A stretch of 64,000 bases of DNA from Caldilineaceae bacterium (GTDB taxonomy: Bacteria; Chloroflexota; Anaerolineae; Caldilineales; Caldilineaceae): NCBI GenBank assembly GCA_022827195.1, contig JAJDTL010000018.1:1-64000 (forward strand). Direction: 5' to 3'. Position numbers and translations under genes: made by a program. The notes beneath the pieces are model-generated. The model worked only from the letters and a program-made list of their open reading frames with translations, had not been told where the DNA came from and did no database searches. Positions 17,496-26,144 of the stretch are shown here, piece by piece (the first letter of the stretch is position 1; the number at the start of each line of letters is the position of its first letter).

Positions 17496-18038
17496 ATGCT
17501 CGAGATTCTGACGCCCTGGGAAGAGAATGGGGAACTCCTGCGCCAGGCGGCCAAGCGAGTTCGTACTTTCGACGCGCGTTTGCACAAACTCCTGGATAGC
17601 ATGATCGAGACGATGCGCGTCGGGCACGGCGTCGGTCTGGCCGCGCCCCAGGTAGGTCTGCTGCAGCGTATCTTCGTGATCGAATACCCCGAGGATACGG
17701 AACGTCCCGAAGAGACGATGCAGCGCTACGAGCTGATCAACCCGGAGATTGTGAAGGCGAAGGGCGCCGAAGTTGGACAGGAGGGCTGTTTGAGCCTGCC
17801 CGGACTGGCCGCGGACGTCGAGCGGGCCACATACGTGCTCGTCAAGGCGCAGGACCGCAACGGCAAAGCACAGCGCATCAAGGCACATGACTGGCTGGCT
17901 CGCATCTTCCAGCACGAGCTGGACCACCTCGACGGCGTTTTGATGGTAGACCGCGCAGAACAGGTCTACAAAGTAGTCGAAAACGAGGAAGGGGAACCTG
18001 AGCTGATTCCCGTGGAAGAGGCCTTTGCACAGAGCTGA
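17496..18038 (+). CDS. def: Peptide deformylase
   Basis: A 180-residue metalloenzyme that removes the formyl group from nascent N-terminal Met. All three family motifs are intact: GVGLAAPQ (45-52), EGCLS with metal ligand C98, and HELDH with H140, E141 and H144. It is the third gene of the LysM-thioesterase-def run and ends at a strong hairpin terminator. The usual fmt and priA neighbours are absent here. Confidence 0.95.
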   Translation: MLEILTPWEENGELLRQAAKRVRTFDARLHKLLDSMIETMRVGHGVGLAAPQVGLLQRIFVIEYPEDTERPEETMQRYELINPEIVKAKGAEVGQEGCLSLPGLAADVERATYVLVKAQDRNGKAQRIKAHDWLARIFQHELDHLDGVLMVDRAEQVYKVVENEEGEPELIPVEEAFAQS

Positions 18039-18066
18039 GGCAAAGCGCCGGGACCGATCAAAAGCA

Positions 18067-18095
18067 AAGCCCCGCATGTCAATCCTGCGGGGCTT
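18067..18095. terminator. Bidirectional hairpin terminator after def
   Basis: A perfect 10-bp stem (AAGCCCCGCA 18067-18076, TGCGGGGCTT 18086-18095) with a 9-nt loop lies between convergent genes. The terminal A and T runs are short, so termination may be moderate in each direction. Confidence 0.7.
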
Positions 18096-18131
18096 CCTGC
18101 TGTCATTGGGAGATGTATCGGGCCCTACTGG

Positions 18132-18815
18132 CTACTGGACGTGGTGGTCGATGCCCTCGTAGCGTTCGATAAAGGCGCGAATGCGAGCGGCGTCGAACTC
18201 GTCAAATTTGTCGATTCGCTGCCAAGCGGTCAACGCGATGCGTGCTCCCATGTCCTTGTGGACCGACTGCGAACCGAAAGCCGTCCAGCTGGGATCGTTC
18301 GGCATCATCAAAACGTGCCGTCCGCTGCCGACATAGGGTTGGACGATCTCCGCCAGCTGCTCTCGCAGCTCCGGGCAGCCCTCTTCGCACTGGTAGTAAA
18401 CGATCACGCCACCGTCTTCCATATTGTGCACAACCTGCTCATAGCGGATCGGTTCATCATAGATGTCCCACGGCGCCAGCCCGGGATAATGGGGGCCGGA
18501 CGTTGGCGGGGTCGTGTTGTATTCGATCGGCGATGCGCTCCCCTGGGGAATGTGCGTGTTCCCCTGAGTGGGCCAGGACTCCTCTTCGCCCACCGGCGCA
18601 GCGCTGCGGATGTTGGTGTAAATGACCAGCGCGACGATGGCAACCAGGGCAATGCCTCCACCAATCAGGTAGAGGTTCTGCATGCGCCGTCGCCGCGCGG
18701 CGATCTCCTTTAGCTGCTGCCGCGAAGGACGCGCCAGCGGGTCCCGCGCACTTGCACGGGACCCGCGGCCGCTTTTTGAACGAGTCGTCCTGCGCGATCT
18801 AGTTTTCGTCGCCAT
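18132..18815 (-). CDS. DUF3105 membrane-anchored protein
   Basis: A 227-residue protein with a basic Ser/Arg-rich N-terminus, one transmembrane helix at about 47-68, and an extracytoplasmic DUF3105 domain. The diagnostic YNTTPPTSGPHY motif lies near residue 100, with conserved His residues (GPHYPG, VVHNMEDGGV) and a Cys pair (YQCEEGCPEL). The function of the family is not established; the His/Cys pattern suggests metal or redox chemistry. Its ATG overlaps the TAA of the L,D-transpeptidase gene (TAATG), implying translational coupling. Confidence 0.88.
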   Translation of the reverse strand: MATKTRSRRTTRSKSGRGSRASARDPLARPSRQQLKEIAARRRRMQNLYLIGGGIALVAIVALVIYTNIRSAAPVGEEESWPTQGNTHIPQGSASPIEYNTTPPTSGPHYPGLAPWDIYDEPIRYEQVVHNMEDGGVIVYYQCEEGCPELREQLAEIVQPYVGSGRHVLMMPNDPSWTAFGSQSVHKDMGARIALTAWQRIDKFDEFDAARIRAFIERYEGIDHHVQ

Positions 18816-19561
18816 TAATTGTGAACCCAGACAAGTGTTGCGTTATCCACTGTCGCTTGCACCCACTTGGTCGAGCCGTCCCACTCGGGAAACGACCACT
18901 TGAACAGCCACTCGGCGTCTTCTTCCGCCAAGTTGACGCAACCGTGGCTCATCGGTGTTCCGAAATTGTTGTGCCAGTAGGCGCCGTGCAAGGCATATTC
19001 ACCGTAAAAGTACTGTACCCACTGCACATTTGGCAAACTGTAGTAGGTGCCTGCGGGCTTGCTTCCGCCGGACATCGTCTGGGTTGGCGTCCGTACCCAC
19101 ATTCGGAATACACCTTGCACCGTCGGATAGGTCGAAGTCCCGGACGAAATCAGAAACTCACGCTGGAGCTCATCACCGGCCCAGGCGTAGAGTGTTTGGT
19201 CGCTGAGATTGACCTCGATCCACTTCTCGCCCCCGGTGCGTGCCTCGTTCACATCCAAGTGGAGAGGGGACCGATCGTCGATCGATGAATTGACGCCGTT
19301 CTCTTCCTCGGCTTCCTCCTGGTCTGCCGCGGCCAGCAGTGCCTCCAATTCCAGGCGAATCCGGGGCACGTCCATCGTCGCTTTGGAGAAAGGAAGAGGC
19401 GGAAACAGGTCGAAGCCAACCGGGCCCGCTTCCGGCGCCTGAGTCGTCTCCGGCCCCGCCGGCTCCGCGGCCAAAGCGGCGGCAGGCGCACTGCTCCAAC
19501 CAACAAGCCACGCTCCGCACAGTAGGAAGGTTCCTATCGATACTGTCACAATCCGGCGCAT
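18815..19561 (-). CDS. L,D-transpeptidase (YkuD domain)
   Basis: A 248-residue exported enzyme that forms 3-3 peptidoglycan cross-links or attaches proteins. The signal peptide is at about 1-31, followed by an acidic linker and then the YkuD domain from about 112 ([15 protein letters not shown]). The active-site motif is complete: H192 ([10 protein letters not shown]) and SHGCVNL with catalytic C208. It is translationally coupled to the DUF3105 gene. It is closely related to the catalytic domain of the next gene upstream but has no LysM repeats. Confidence 0.92.
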   Translation of the reverse strand: MRRIVTVSIGTFLLCGAWLVGWSSAPAAALAAEPAGPETTQAPEAGPVGFDLFPPLPFSKATMDVPRIRLELEALLAAADQEEAEEENGVNSSIDDRSPLHLDVNEARTGGEKWIEVNLSDQTLYAWAGDELQREFLISSGTSTYPTVQGVFRMWVRTPTQTMSGGSKPAGTYYSLPNVQWVQYFYGEYALHGAYWHNNFGTPMSHGCVNLAEEDAEWLFKWSFPEWDGSTKWVQATVDNATLVWVHN

Positions 19562-19634
19562 CTTCGAATGACCCCCATATAAAGGAATGAATTGGTCCCC
19601 ACGAGATGGAAGAATGAGTCAAGAGTAGCCCCCG

Positions 19635-21026
19635 CTATTGGTGGACCATTACCAATGTACCGGGATTCGATCTATCGCTGAACAGCCAGTCGTCATTGTG
19701 AACGGCGGGCGAAGTCCAGTCGAACAGCCACGCCGCGTCTTCTTCGGTCAAATTGACGCAGCCTCTGCTCATGGGCGAGCCGAAGTTGTTGTGCCAGTAG
19801 GTGCCGTGGAAGGCGTAGTTTTTGAAGAAATACTGCACATTCTGGACATCTTTCAGATGATAGTAGTTGCCCGAGGCCCGACTCCCGCCGCTCATGTCCT
19901 GCATCGCAATCTTGGCCCAAATGCGGAATGTGCCCGTCACAGTCGGCGTATTGCCGACCCCGCTGGATATGACAAAGGCCCTGACTGGAATCGTGCCTTC
20001 GTAGGCGACGGCCAGCTGTTCGCTCAGGTCGACTTCGATCCACCGTTCTGTCTGCGTAGGATATTGAGAAGGATGCAGGCGGGCAAAAGAGCCGTCGAGC
20101 AGTTCAAGCGCGTTAGGCGGAGGAATTCGCAGGACCTGTCCAACCTCCAAGACGTTCGTGTTCTGCAATCGGTTGATGCGGGCCAGGACAGCGGCCGGAA
20201 CCCCGTATCGATCGGCGATATGCGACAAAAGCTCGCCTGGCTGCACCAAATGCGCGACCACTTGGGTCCGGGCCAGATTCACTTCTGCCTGGGGTGGCGC
20301 AGCCTGGACATCAGGCGCAGGCAAGGGCGCCACCGGCTGCTCGGGGGCCGGCCCGGGCACGCGCAAGACCTGGCCGGTGTAGAGCCAGCGATTGGGAGAC
20401 AGGTTGTTCATGCGGGCTAGCTCGGACAGACTGATTCCATAGCGCCTGGCAATCCTTGAGAGTGAGTCTCCGGCCCGTACCGTATAGAACTGGATGCCAC
20501 TGGCATTCTGGTTCGTCGCACCGGCCGGTGATGATTGGCCCTGGAATGCCTGCCCGCTTGGGGCCGAATCCGGCACGCGCAGTACTTGGCCGGTGTAAAG
20601 CCAGCGGAAGGGAGACAGATTGTTCATGCGGGCTAATTCAGTCAGGCTGATTCCATATCGCCTGGCAATCTTCGATAGCGAATCGCCCGTCCGCACCCTG
20701 TAAGTGGCAACGCCGCCCCTGTTCTGGTTGGCGTGCGTCGAGGAATTCGGAGTTGGTCCGTCGATCAAGAGCCTCTGACCGTACCAGACGAAATTGGCAT
20801 TGGGCAGGTTGTTGAGCTGGCGAAGCCGGGCCACTGTAGTGCCGTAGCGCGCGGCGATCTGGCTGAGAGTCTCACCTGGCCTGACGATGTGCTCCTCGTT
20901 GGCCGATACGCTGCGGACGCTGGCAAAGGCAGCAATGGCGGCCAGAAGAAGAGCCAGGGTCGCCCGCACCATCAGGCTGAGGCTCCTTCGCGTCGAGAAT
21001 TTCATCAAAGGGAAAAAGTGCGTCAC
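19635..21026 (-). CDS. LysM-repeat L,D-transpeptidase
   Basis: A 463-residue exported peptidoglycan enzyme. The signal peptide is at about 1-43. Four LysM repeats follow at roughly 45-88, 108-152, 176-220 and 260-303; repeats 2 and 3 are nearly identical, including SLTELARMNNLSP versus SLSELARMNNLSP. A C-terminal YkuD domain starts near 335. The catalytic motif is HGTYWHNNFGSPMSRGCVNL, so the His before Gly-Cys seen in the neighbour is Arg here while the Cys is kept, a variant known among YkuD enzymes. The GTG start at 21026 has GAAGGA upstream; ATG 21005 is an alternative. Confidence 0.92.
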   Translation of the reverse strand: MTHFFPLMKFSTRRSLSLMVRATLALLLAAIAAFASVRSVSANEEHIVRPGETLSQIAARYGTTVARLRQLNNLPNANFVWYGQRLLIDGPTPNSSTHANQNRGGVATYRVRTGDSLSKIARRYGISLTELARMNNLSPFRWLYTGQVLRVPDSAPSGQAFQGQSSPAGATNQNASGIQFYTVRAGDSLSRIARRYGISLSELARMNNLSPNRWLYTGQVLRVPGPAPEQPVAPLPAPDVQAAPPQAEVNLARTQVVAHLVQPGELLSHIADRYGVPAAVLARINRLQNTNVLEVGQVLRIPPPNALELLDGSFARLHPSQYPTQTERWIEVDLSEQLAVAYEGTIPVRAFVISSGVGNTPTVTGTFRIWAKIAMQDMSGGSRASGNYYHLKDVQNVQYFFKNYAFHGTYWHNNFGSPMSRGCVNLTEEDAAWLFDWTSPAVHNDDWLFSDRSNPGTLVMVHQ

Positions 21027-21061
21027 GTCAGTACCGTCCTTCGGTGCTTTGATTTGAGCCT

Positions 21062-21081
21062 GTCATTGTTCCAACAATGAC
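21062..21081. promoter_or_regulatory. 20-bp operator-like palindrome upstream of the LysM transpeptidase
   Basis: GTCATTGTT (21062-21070) and AACAATGAC (21073-21081) form perfect 9-bp arms around CC, 35 bp upstream of the GTG start. A half-site ATTGTTCC recurs at about 21125-21132. The dyad overlaps a possible minus-strand -35 box (TTGTTG). A dimeric regulator could bind here; no candidate regulator is adjacent. Confidence 0.45.
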
Positions 21082-21736
21082 TCCGGGTTTGCCTCCTAAG
21101 TTCCAAGACGACAACCAGGGTGCAATTGTTCCGGCATCGCCGGCCTCTATTCGACTCGTGAGCGCGCTCTTCAATATATCGAAATGTCCTGGCGGGATCA
21201 ATCCGAACAACAGACTCTGAAGAAGCGGGGCCTAAGCCCTGCAACGAGCACGGAACTATGCCCTACTCATTGCACGACGGTGGCGGGGCTTCTGACCAGC
21301 TCCGAATCGGGTCCTACCTCTGGCGCGGCCGGGAATGCCGCGCATCCGCCCGCCGGGCGGGCACATGGTCCTCAAGGCGTCGCCGACCGTCTCCCACGAG
21401 CCAGTCTGGGCCGATTTCGGACACATTGTTATGGCTCCCCCTGCGTGTTATAATCCCGCAGTCGAAACGGCACGCCCCTTTCCGCAAGTTGAGTGTCAGG
21501 GCGGCTCCGACGACCTCTCTCTTTCGTCGGGTTACCGGCCTGGCAGATAGCCGGCGCCCCACGGGCAGACGAAGCGAAAGCTTTCCAGGCTGAATTCCCA
21601 GGCCAGAGCAGCCGTTTGCCTTCCGATAGAGGAATGGATGGCACAGTAAACAACTGCTTCGCATGGGAGTTGGTGCTCCCCCATCAGCGCGAGACCGGTT
21701 GCTGCAAGTGCCCGGCACTGGAACAACCAGCTCTTC
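21082..21736. other. Intergenic region without a supported gene
   Basis: No frame here has family similarity or a convincing ribosome-binding site. It contains one near-consensus promoter (listed separately) and probably the eroded 5' end of the S9-peptidase gene. The rest is unexplained. Confidence 0.5.
21426..21454 (+). promoter_or_regulatory. Near-consensus promoter in a gene-free region
   Basis: TTGTTA (21426-21431) and a perfect TATAAT (21449-21454) are spaced 17 bp. No intact gene follows; the next coding trace is the S9-peptidase pseudogene at 21737. It may be the surviving promoter of that gene or may drive an unannotated RNA. Confidence 0.5.
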
Positions 21737-22603
21737 GTGAAAGGTAAAGAGCTCCACGCTCTGCTCCGTCTGCCTGATAAGGGGGGACGCAGCGTTGTCG
21801 CCCGTGTACTTGAGGATGGGCGCTTCGAAACATCGACGCCCGTTCCCCTTGACGCTCGCACGCGGGTAAACGAATGCAGTGGCAGTTCTTTCGCAGTCCG
21901 AGACGGAGATGTCTTCATTTCAAACTTTCCCTGCGACCGGATCCACTGCCGATTACCGGGCGAAAAGCCGCGACCGGACTCTGTAGGAGGCGATGTCCGC
22001 AACGCCGACTTCGTCGTTGACCCTAGGCGAAACAGGCTGATCTGCATCAGGGAAGATCAAGTCTCTGCGGGCGACCCAGCGCACACTGTTGCCGCGGTCG
22101 ACCTCGCCGGCGAACCCTTTGGCGACGCCCGCTTCGAACGCGCAGGCTTCTTCGCCTTCCCCGATTTGAGCGGTGATGGTGGCAAGCCGGCCTGGGTGGC
22201 ATGGGACCATCAGGGCATGCCATTCTTCTCATGCGCCATCGGGACCGACGACGCAGGGGATGACGGCGTGCTCGCGGACGCCCGGCAGATTCCGCCGGAA
22301 CAGGAGGAAAGCATCACCGATTCCCGCTGGTCGCCGGAAGACGTCCTCTCTTTTGGCTCCGATCGCACCGACGAGTGGGACCACTATCACTGGCGAGAGG
22401 GCGAGGTTTCACCCGTGTGCCCGATAGAGGCGGAGCAGGGCATTCCTTACTTGAGTTCCGGCAAGACGATGTACCGTTTCCTGACACAGTCGCGTGTCCT
22501 GGCCGCTTAGAGTGTTTGAGGTACTTGGCATTCCTGCCTGATCGACATCGTCGATGGCACCTGCAAGGAGATAGAGACTGAATCTACCCACATAAGCCCG
22601 AAT
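21737..22603 (+). pseudogene. S9 prolyl-oligopeptidase-type peptidase, beta-propeller remnant
   Basis: The frame keeps the propeller half of an S9 dipeptidyl or acylaminoacyl peptidase. Typical segments are DKGGRSVVARVLEDGRF, FAVRDGDVFISNFPC, NRLICIREDQ, PAWVAWDHQGMPF and WSPEDVLSFGSDRTDEWDHYHWREGEVSPVCPIEAEQG (given in parts). In-frame stops occur at 22508-22510 and 22517-22519, yet similarity continues after them (GTWHSCLIDIVDG, CKEIETESTHIS) to about 22600, where the IS982 remnant begins. The catalytic alpha/beta-hydrolase half is absent. The N-terminus has also degraded. It is clearly non-functional. Confidence 0.75.
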
Positions 22604-23450
22604 TCGGCGTTAGATTAGGGTCAGCAAGCGAGCCAAGTTTCTGACTGGGAGATGGAGGGAAGGCTTCAAGGGTTGCCAAGTGTAGGCAATCAGGCCGGCG
22701 ACAAGATTGATGACTAAGTTTCTCGTGCTGCGGTGACGGGTGCGTACAGTCTGCGGGACATTCATAAACCGGTCAAAGATGGTCTCAATCGCGAAGCGCT
22801 TACGCGTGAGCAGCTTGTCTTCGAGAACGACGAGTCGATTCTGCACGTTTTTGCGGATGAGTATAACTGATTGCAGTCCGCGTGCGAAGAGTTGCTCAAA
22901 GAGAGCTTGGGAGAGATAGGCGCGATCGCCGACCAACTTGCCCCATAGGTTCTTGCTCATTTGTGGGACCGGTCTGCGATCATCGATGTTGCCGGGCGTG
23001 CATTGAACCATCGGCAATTCAGTGCGGTCATTGACAATCGGATGGAGCTTGAAGCTATAGAACCATCCCACACTGCTCTTGTCGCACGCGGCCGCCCGGT
23101 GGCAAAACCCGGTGGCGACCGATGCGCCGGTTGTGGCAGACAGACAACGGGGTCGAAACGATGAACGCCACCCCAGTCCCCTGGCCGAATCGCCCGAGCA
23201 AATAGAGACACATTGACTGCAGGGCTGATGGAAGCAACTCCACAAAGCGGGTGTAACTGACCAGAGTTGGGAATCCACTGCCCATGTGCTCACATACTTG
23301 CTACGCATAGTAGGCCTTGAATTCGCGATCATGCGACCGGTGGAAGTGAATCAGAATCGTCATCACAAATTGCGGGCCGACCGGTTCGGTCAAGCGGGGG
23401 CTCGACCTGGACGTGCAGGTCTTCACCAGCGGGGGATTCGCCGTGCTGGA
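22604..23450 (-). mobile_element. Inactive IS982-family insertion sequence (transposase pseudogene)
   Basis: The minus strand encodes IS982-type transposase in pieces. The C-terminal part (22610 to about 23090) has SSVGWFYSFKLHPIVND, TPGNIDDRRPVP, LWGKLVGDRAYLSQALFEQLF, IETIFDRF and LVINLVAGLIAYTWQ. The middle part, in another frame (about 23095-23285), has FPTLVSYTRFVELLPSAL and CHNRRIGRHRV. The N-terminal part (about 23310-23360) has MTILIHFHRSH and a TAG after KAYYA. The first DDE Asp of FIDSTPL is Val here (FIVSTPL). At least one frameshift, one stop and one lost catalytic residue mean it is dead. Terminal repeats were not identified, so the ends are approximate. Confidence 0.85.
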
Positions 23451-23666
23451 ATTAAGAAACGGCGGTAGCGCCGGCAGCTTTACAAAAATTGCAGCGCGGG
23501 GCTTCATTGGAATGGAATTCGGCTTCTAACCAGCCGACGAACTTCCACCCCTGCAATTTGACTGCGCGGGGGCCCTCCACCGTTAGGGGGACACCGGCTG
23601 AACCGGCGAGACAGCTATATTCATGAACAATCTAAAGCCTAAACGGCGAAACCATGGAGGCCCGAA
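23451..23666. other. Intergenic upstream of the aminotransferase
   Basis: A plus-strand frame from 23389 to a TAA at 23527-23529 is open (ending TKIAARGFIGMEFGF) but has no start or recognised family and may be a C-terminal scrap next to the IS. The rest up to 23666 holds only the aminotransferase ribosome-binding site GGAGG (23656-23660). Confidence 0.4.
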
Positions 23667-25052
23667 GTGAGTTCTAATCGAGGACAAGAAACCGCCAGTG
23701 CCATTGTCGAGACTTTCAAGCGGCGCACGCGGGGGTCAGGCGAGTGGGACGCGCGCGCCAAGAGGACGATGCCCGGCGGAGACACGAGGGCATCCTCATA
23801 TTACACGCCCTATCCCGCCTATATGGTGCGCGGGGATGGCTGCCATCTCTACGACTATGATGAGAACAAGTACATCGATTTCCTCAACAACTACACCTCC
23901 CTCATCCATGGTCACGGTCACCCGGCGACCGTAAGCGCCATTCAGGAACAGGCCGTGCGGGGGACAGTGCTCGGCTCCGCTGCCGAGGTCACGGTTGAGC
24001 ACGCTGAAATGCTTGTCGACCGCGTCTCCAGCCTGGAAAGCGTCCGTTACTGCAACTCGGGTACTGAAGCGACGCATTTGGCGATGCGCGCGGCCCGGGC
24101 GTTCATGGGCAGGGACGTCATCGTCAAGATGGACGGGGGCTATCACGGGTCGCACGACTATGTTCAGGTCAATGTGCAGGCCGACACAGAGTCGGAGGGG
24201 CTTCCCCGACCCAGGCTTACCACGCGCGGCGTTCCCTCCGCCGTTCTGGAAGACGTTCGCATCGTCCCGTTCAACGATCTCAATGCGCTTGAAGACGTGC
24301 TGCGCGCCGAGAGCGCCGAGATTGCGGCCATCATCCTGGAGCCAGTTCTTGGTTCGGGCGGGGGCGTTGAGCCGGAGGCGGGCTACTTGCAGGGTGTCAG
24401 GCAACTGGCGGACTCATATGGCGTGCTGCTGATATTCGACGAAATCCTGACCTTTCGCACCGATCTCGGCGGCTTGCAGGCTGCAATCGGGGTTACGCCC
24501 GACCTTACGTCGATCGCGAAGTTCATCGGCGGCGGTCTGCCGTTGGGCGCGTTCGGCGGACGGGAGGAGATCATGGCGCCGTTCGATCCCACGCACGCGC
24601 AGACCATTCCCCACAATGGCACGTTCAATGGCAATAACATAACGATGGCGGCTGGCATCGCGACGATGAAGGGGTACGGGGCGGACGAAGTCGCGCGCAT
24701 CAACAGGCTCGGGCAGCGGCTGAAGGAGGGTTTCAACCGAGCTTTCGGGGAAAAGGGCGTGAGTTTGCGGGCGGTGGGCGAGGGTTCGATCATCCGCGTC
24801 CATTGGAGCCAAGACCGGATCAGGAACGCGCGGGAGGGCGCGCTGGCGCAGGCCGCTGCAGAGGAGTTGCCCCGGTTGCTGCACATGGAACTGATGAACC
24901 GGGACATTTTCAGCGCTCCCAGGTGCCAGTTCGCGATCTCAACACCAATGACGGAAGGCGAAGTCGACAGGGCCGTCGAGGCGATGGCGCGCTCCCTGGA
25001 GGTTGTCATGCCCTACATCGAGGAGCAGACGCCTCACCTCCGTCGGGCCTGA
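23667..25052 (+). CDS. Class III PLP aminotransferase (HemL-like aspartate aminotransferase family)
   Basis: A 461-residue PLP enzyme of the glutamate-1-semialdehyde aminomutase-like branch. Seen are the N-terminal MPGGDTRASSYYTPYPAYM, the GTEATHLAMRAARAF phosphate-loop region, the cofactor Asp in LLIFDEILTF, and the Schiff-base Lys at about 285 in DLTSIAKFIGGGLPLGAFGG. GTG 23667 is chosen because GGAGG lies 6 nt upstream. Being isolated from any heme operon and lacking strict GSA-AM features, it is more likely a transaminase of an amino acid or amine than hemL. Its 3' neighbours run the other way. Confidence 0.87.
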   Translation: MSSNRGQETASAIVETFKRRTRGSGEWDARAKRTMPGGDTRASSYYTPYPAYMVRGDGCHLYDYDENKYIDFLNNYTSLIHGHGHPATVSAIQEQAVRGTVLGSAAEVTVEHAEMLVDRVSSLESVRYCNSGTEATHLAMRAARAFMGRDVIVKMDGGYHGSHDYVQVNVQADTESEGLPRPRLTTRGVPSAVLEDVRIVPFNDLNALEDVLRAESAEIAAIILEPVLGSGGGVEPEAGYLQGVRQLADSYGVLLIFDEILTFRTDLGGLQAAIGVTPDLTSIAKFIGGGLPLGAFGGREEIMAPFDPTHAQTIPHNGTFNGNNITMAAGIATMKGYGADEVARINRLGQRLKEGFNRAFGEKGVSLRAVGEGSIIRVHWSQDRIRNAREGALAQAAAEELPRLLHMELMNRDIFSAPRCQFAISTPMTEGEVDRAVEAMARSLEVVMPYIEEQTPHLRRA

Positions 25053-25255
25053 GCGGCATGTGCGGCCGGGCGCGCGCCCTGACCTGATGGGCGAGGAGGC
25101 GGACCGCTGAGGACCAGGCCCCGCCTTTCTTTCGCTTCCGGGAGCATGACTGGGTGAGAGGTCGTTGGCAGGCGTGCTGCGGCGATCATGAAATCGATCT
25201 GGAATCGCCGGCAGGATGGCGGGTGAGAAGCGTTTGGACGGCGGTGCCCGCCGGT

Positions 25256-25669
25256 TCAGATTGAGAACTCGTACGAAGGGTCCGTCGCCACGCGCGCCAG
25301 GCGTCCGCCCAGCTCACGCGTCGTCTGGATCAGTGCGTCGAGCGTTGCCGCAAAAAGCGAAAAGGAGAGGGCCTCGAGAGGGAGATCAGCCTGAAGGGCG
25401 ACGTCGCCGTCGCCGTCGAGGGCAAATCGGACCAGTCGCACAGACTGATTGATGCGCAGGAGGAGCGATGCCAGCGCCTGTCTGCATTCTGGCGAGGGCG
25501 TCGGCGTCAGGGGGCTGACGGCGAAGTGCAGCCACTCTTCGCCAGCCGCCACGTACAGGTCGAACTCTTCATCCTCTTCGTCTGCGAAACTGCTACGCCA
25601 GACGGCGTCGGCGACCGCTTCGTATCCCCAGTCATAGCGCTCAAACAGGGCTGGAATGTCCACTGCCAA
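25256..25669 (-). CDS. YbjN-like domain protein
   Basis: A 137-residue acidic protein resembling the YbjN / type III secretion chaperone-like fold: an alternating strand pattern with LYVAAGEEWLHFAVSPL, VRFALDGDGDVALQADLPLEAL and a C-terminal helix. The start is TTG 25669 or GTG 25663; AAGG precedes both. It is last of a minus-strand run after signal peptidase I and a small protein. Function is unknown, with a chaperone-like or regulatory role suggested by the family. Confidence 0.65.
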   Translation of the reverse strand: MAVDIPALFERYDWGYEAVADAVWRSSFADEEDEEFDLYVAAGEEWLHFAVSPLTPTPSPECRQALASLLLRINQSVRLVRFALDGDGDVALQADLPLEALSFSLFAATLDALIQTTRELGGRLARVATDPSYEFSI

Positions 25670-25751
25670 TTGCCTTACAGACGGCTACGGACCGGCGGGA
25701 CCGACTCGATAGGGCATGGGGATACGTCGCAAGAGGGCGCCGTCATTCGCC

Positions 25752-26030
25752 TCATCTACGGCGGCGCCTTCCCAGGTGGCGCAGGCGAGAGCGCGGGTGG
25801 TCGACTGCCTGGTTGATTTCGTCGGCTGTCAGGCCGGTAGCCTCTTCGAGGTCCATCATCGTGCGAAAGGACGAGTCTTTCAGTTCCAACAACCTCTCCC
25901 GCTCGAATTCGCTCACTTTGTGGCCGACGAGAGTCGCTTCCGTTTCCTCGAGGAGCATGCTGCGGCATTCCAGGCAGATCCACGTATGACCGATAAGAAT
26001 TAGGTAGTCTCTGACCCTGGTGTTCTCCAT
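25752..26030 (-). CDS. Small hypothetical protein
   Basis: A 92-residue protein starting MENTRVRDYLILIGHTWICLE, with a single CxxC, an acidic helical middle (SEFERERLLELKD) and a basic Arg-rich tail. ATG 26030 has GGGAGAAG 8 nt upstream, better than longer starts in this frame. No family is recognised. It sits between lepB and the YbjN-like gene in the same direction, with gaps of about 114 and 82 bp. Confidence 0.55.
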   Translation of the reverse strand: MENTRVRDYLILIGHTWICLECRSMLLEETEATLVGHKVSEFERERLLELKDSSFRTMMDLEEATGLTADEINQAVDHPRSRLRHLGRRRRR

Positions 26031-26144
26031 GCGGAATCTTCTCCCGGTAACTCCTTGGGATTGGCAGCTCTCTGTTCCAGGTTGCCGGGCTGTACCGTCC
26101 TGGTAGGTTGGCAGCGCAAATGCAGGCCCGTTGCACTCCAAAGA

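Noticed and set aside
19635..21026. Arg in place of His in the YkuD SHGC motif as a sign of inactivation
   Set aside because: SRGC is a known variant among YkuD enzymes and the catalytic Cys and upstream His are intact, so I treat it as active.
23667..25052. Calling this aminotransferase hemL
   Set aside because: It is HemL-like in fold, but heme genes are absent and the sequence fits the broader aspartate aminotransferase family annotation.
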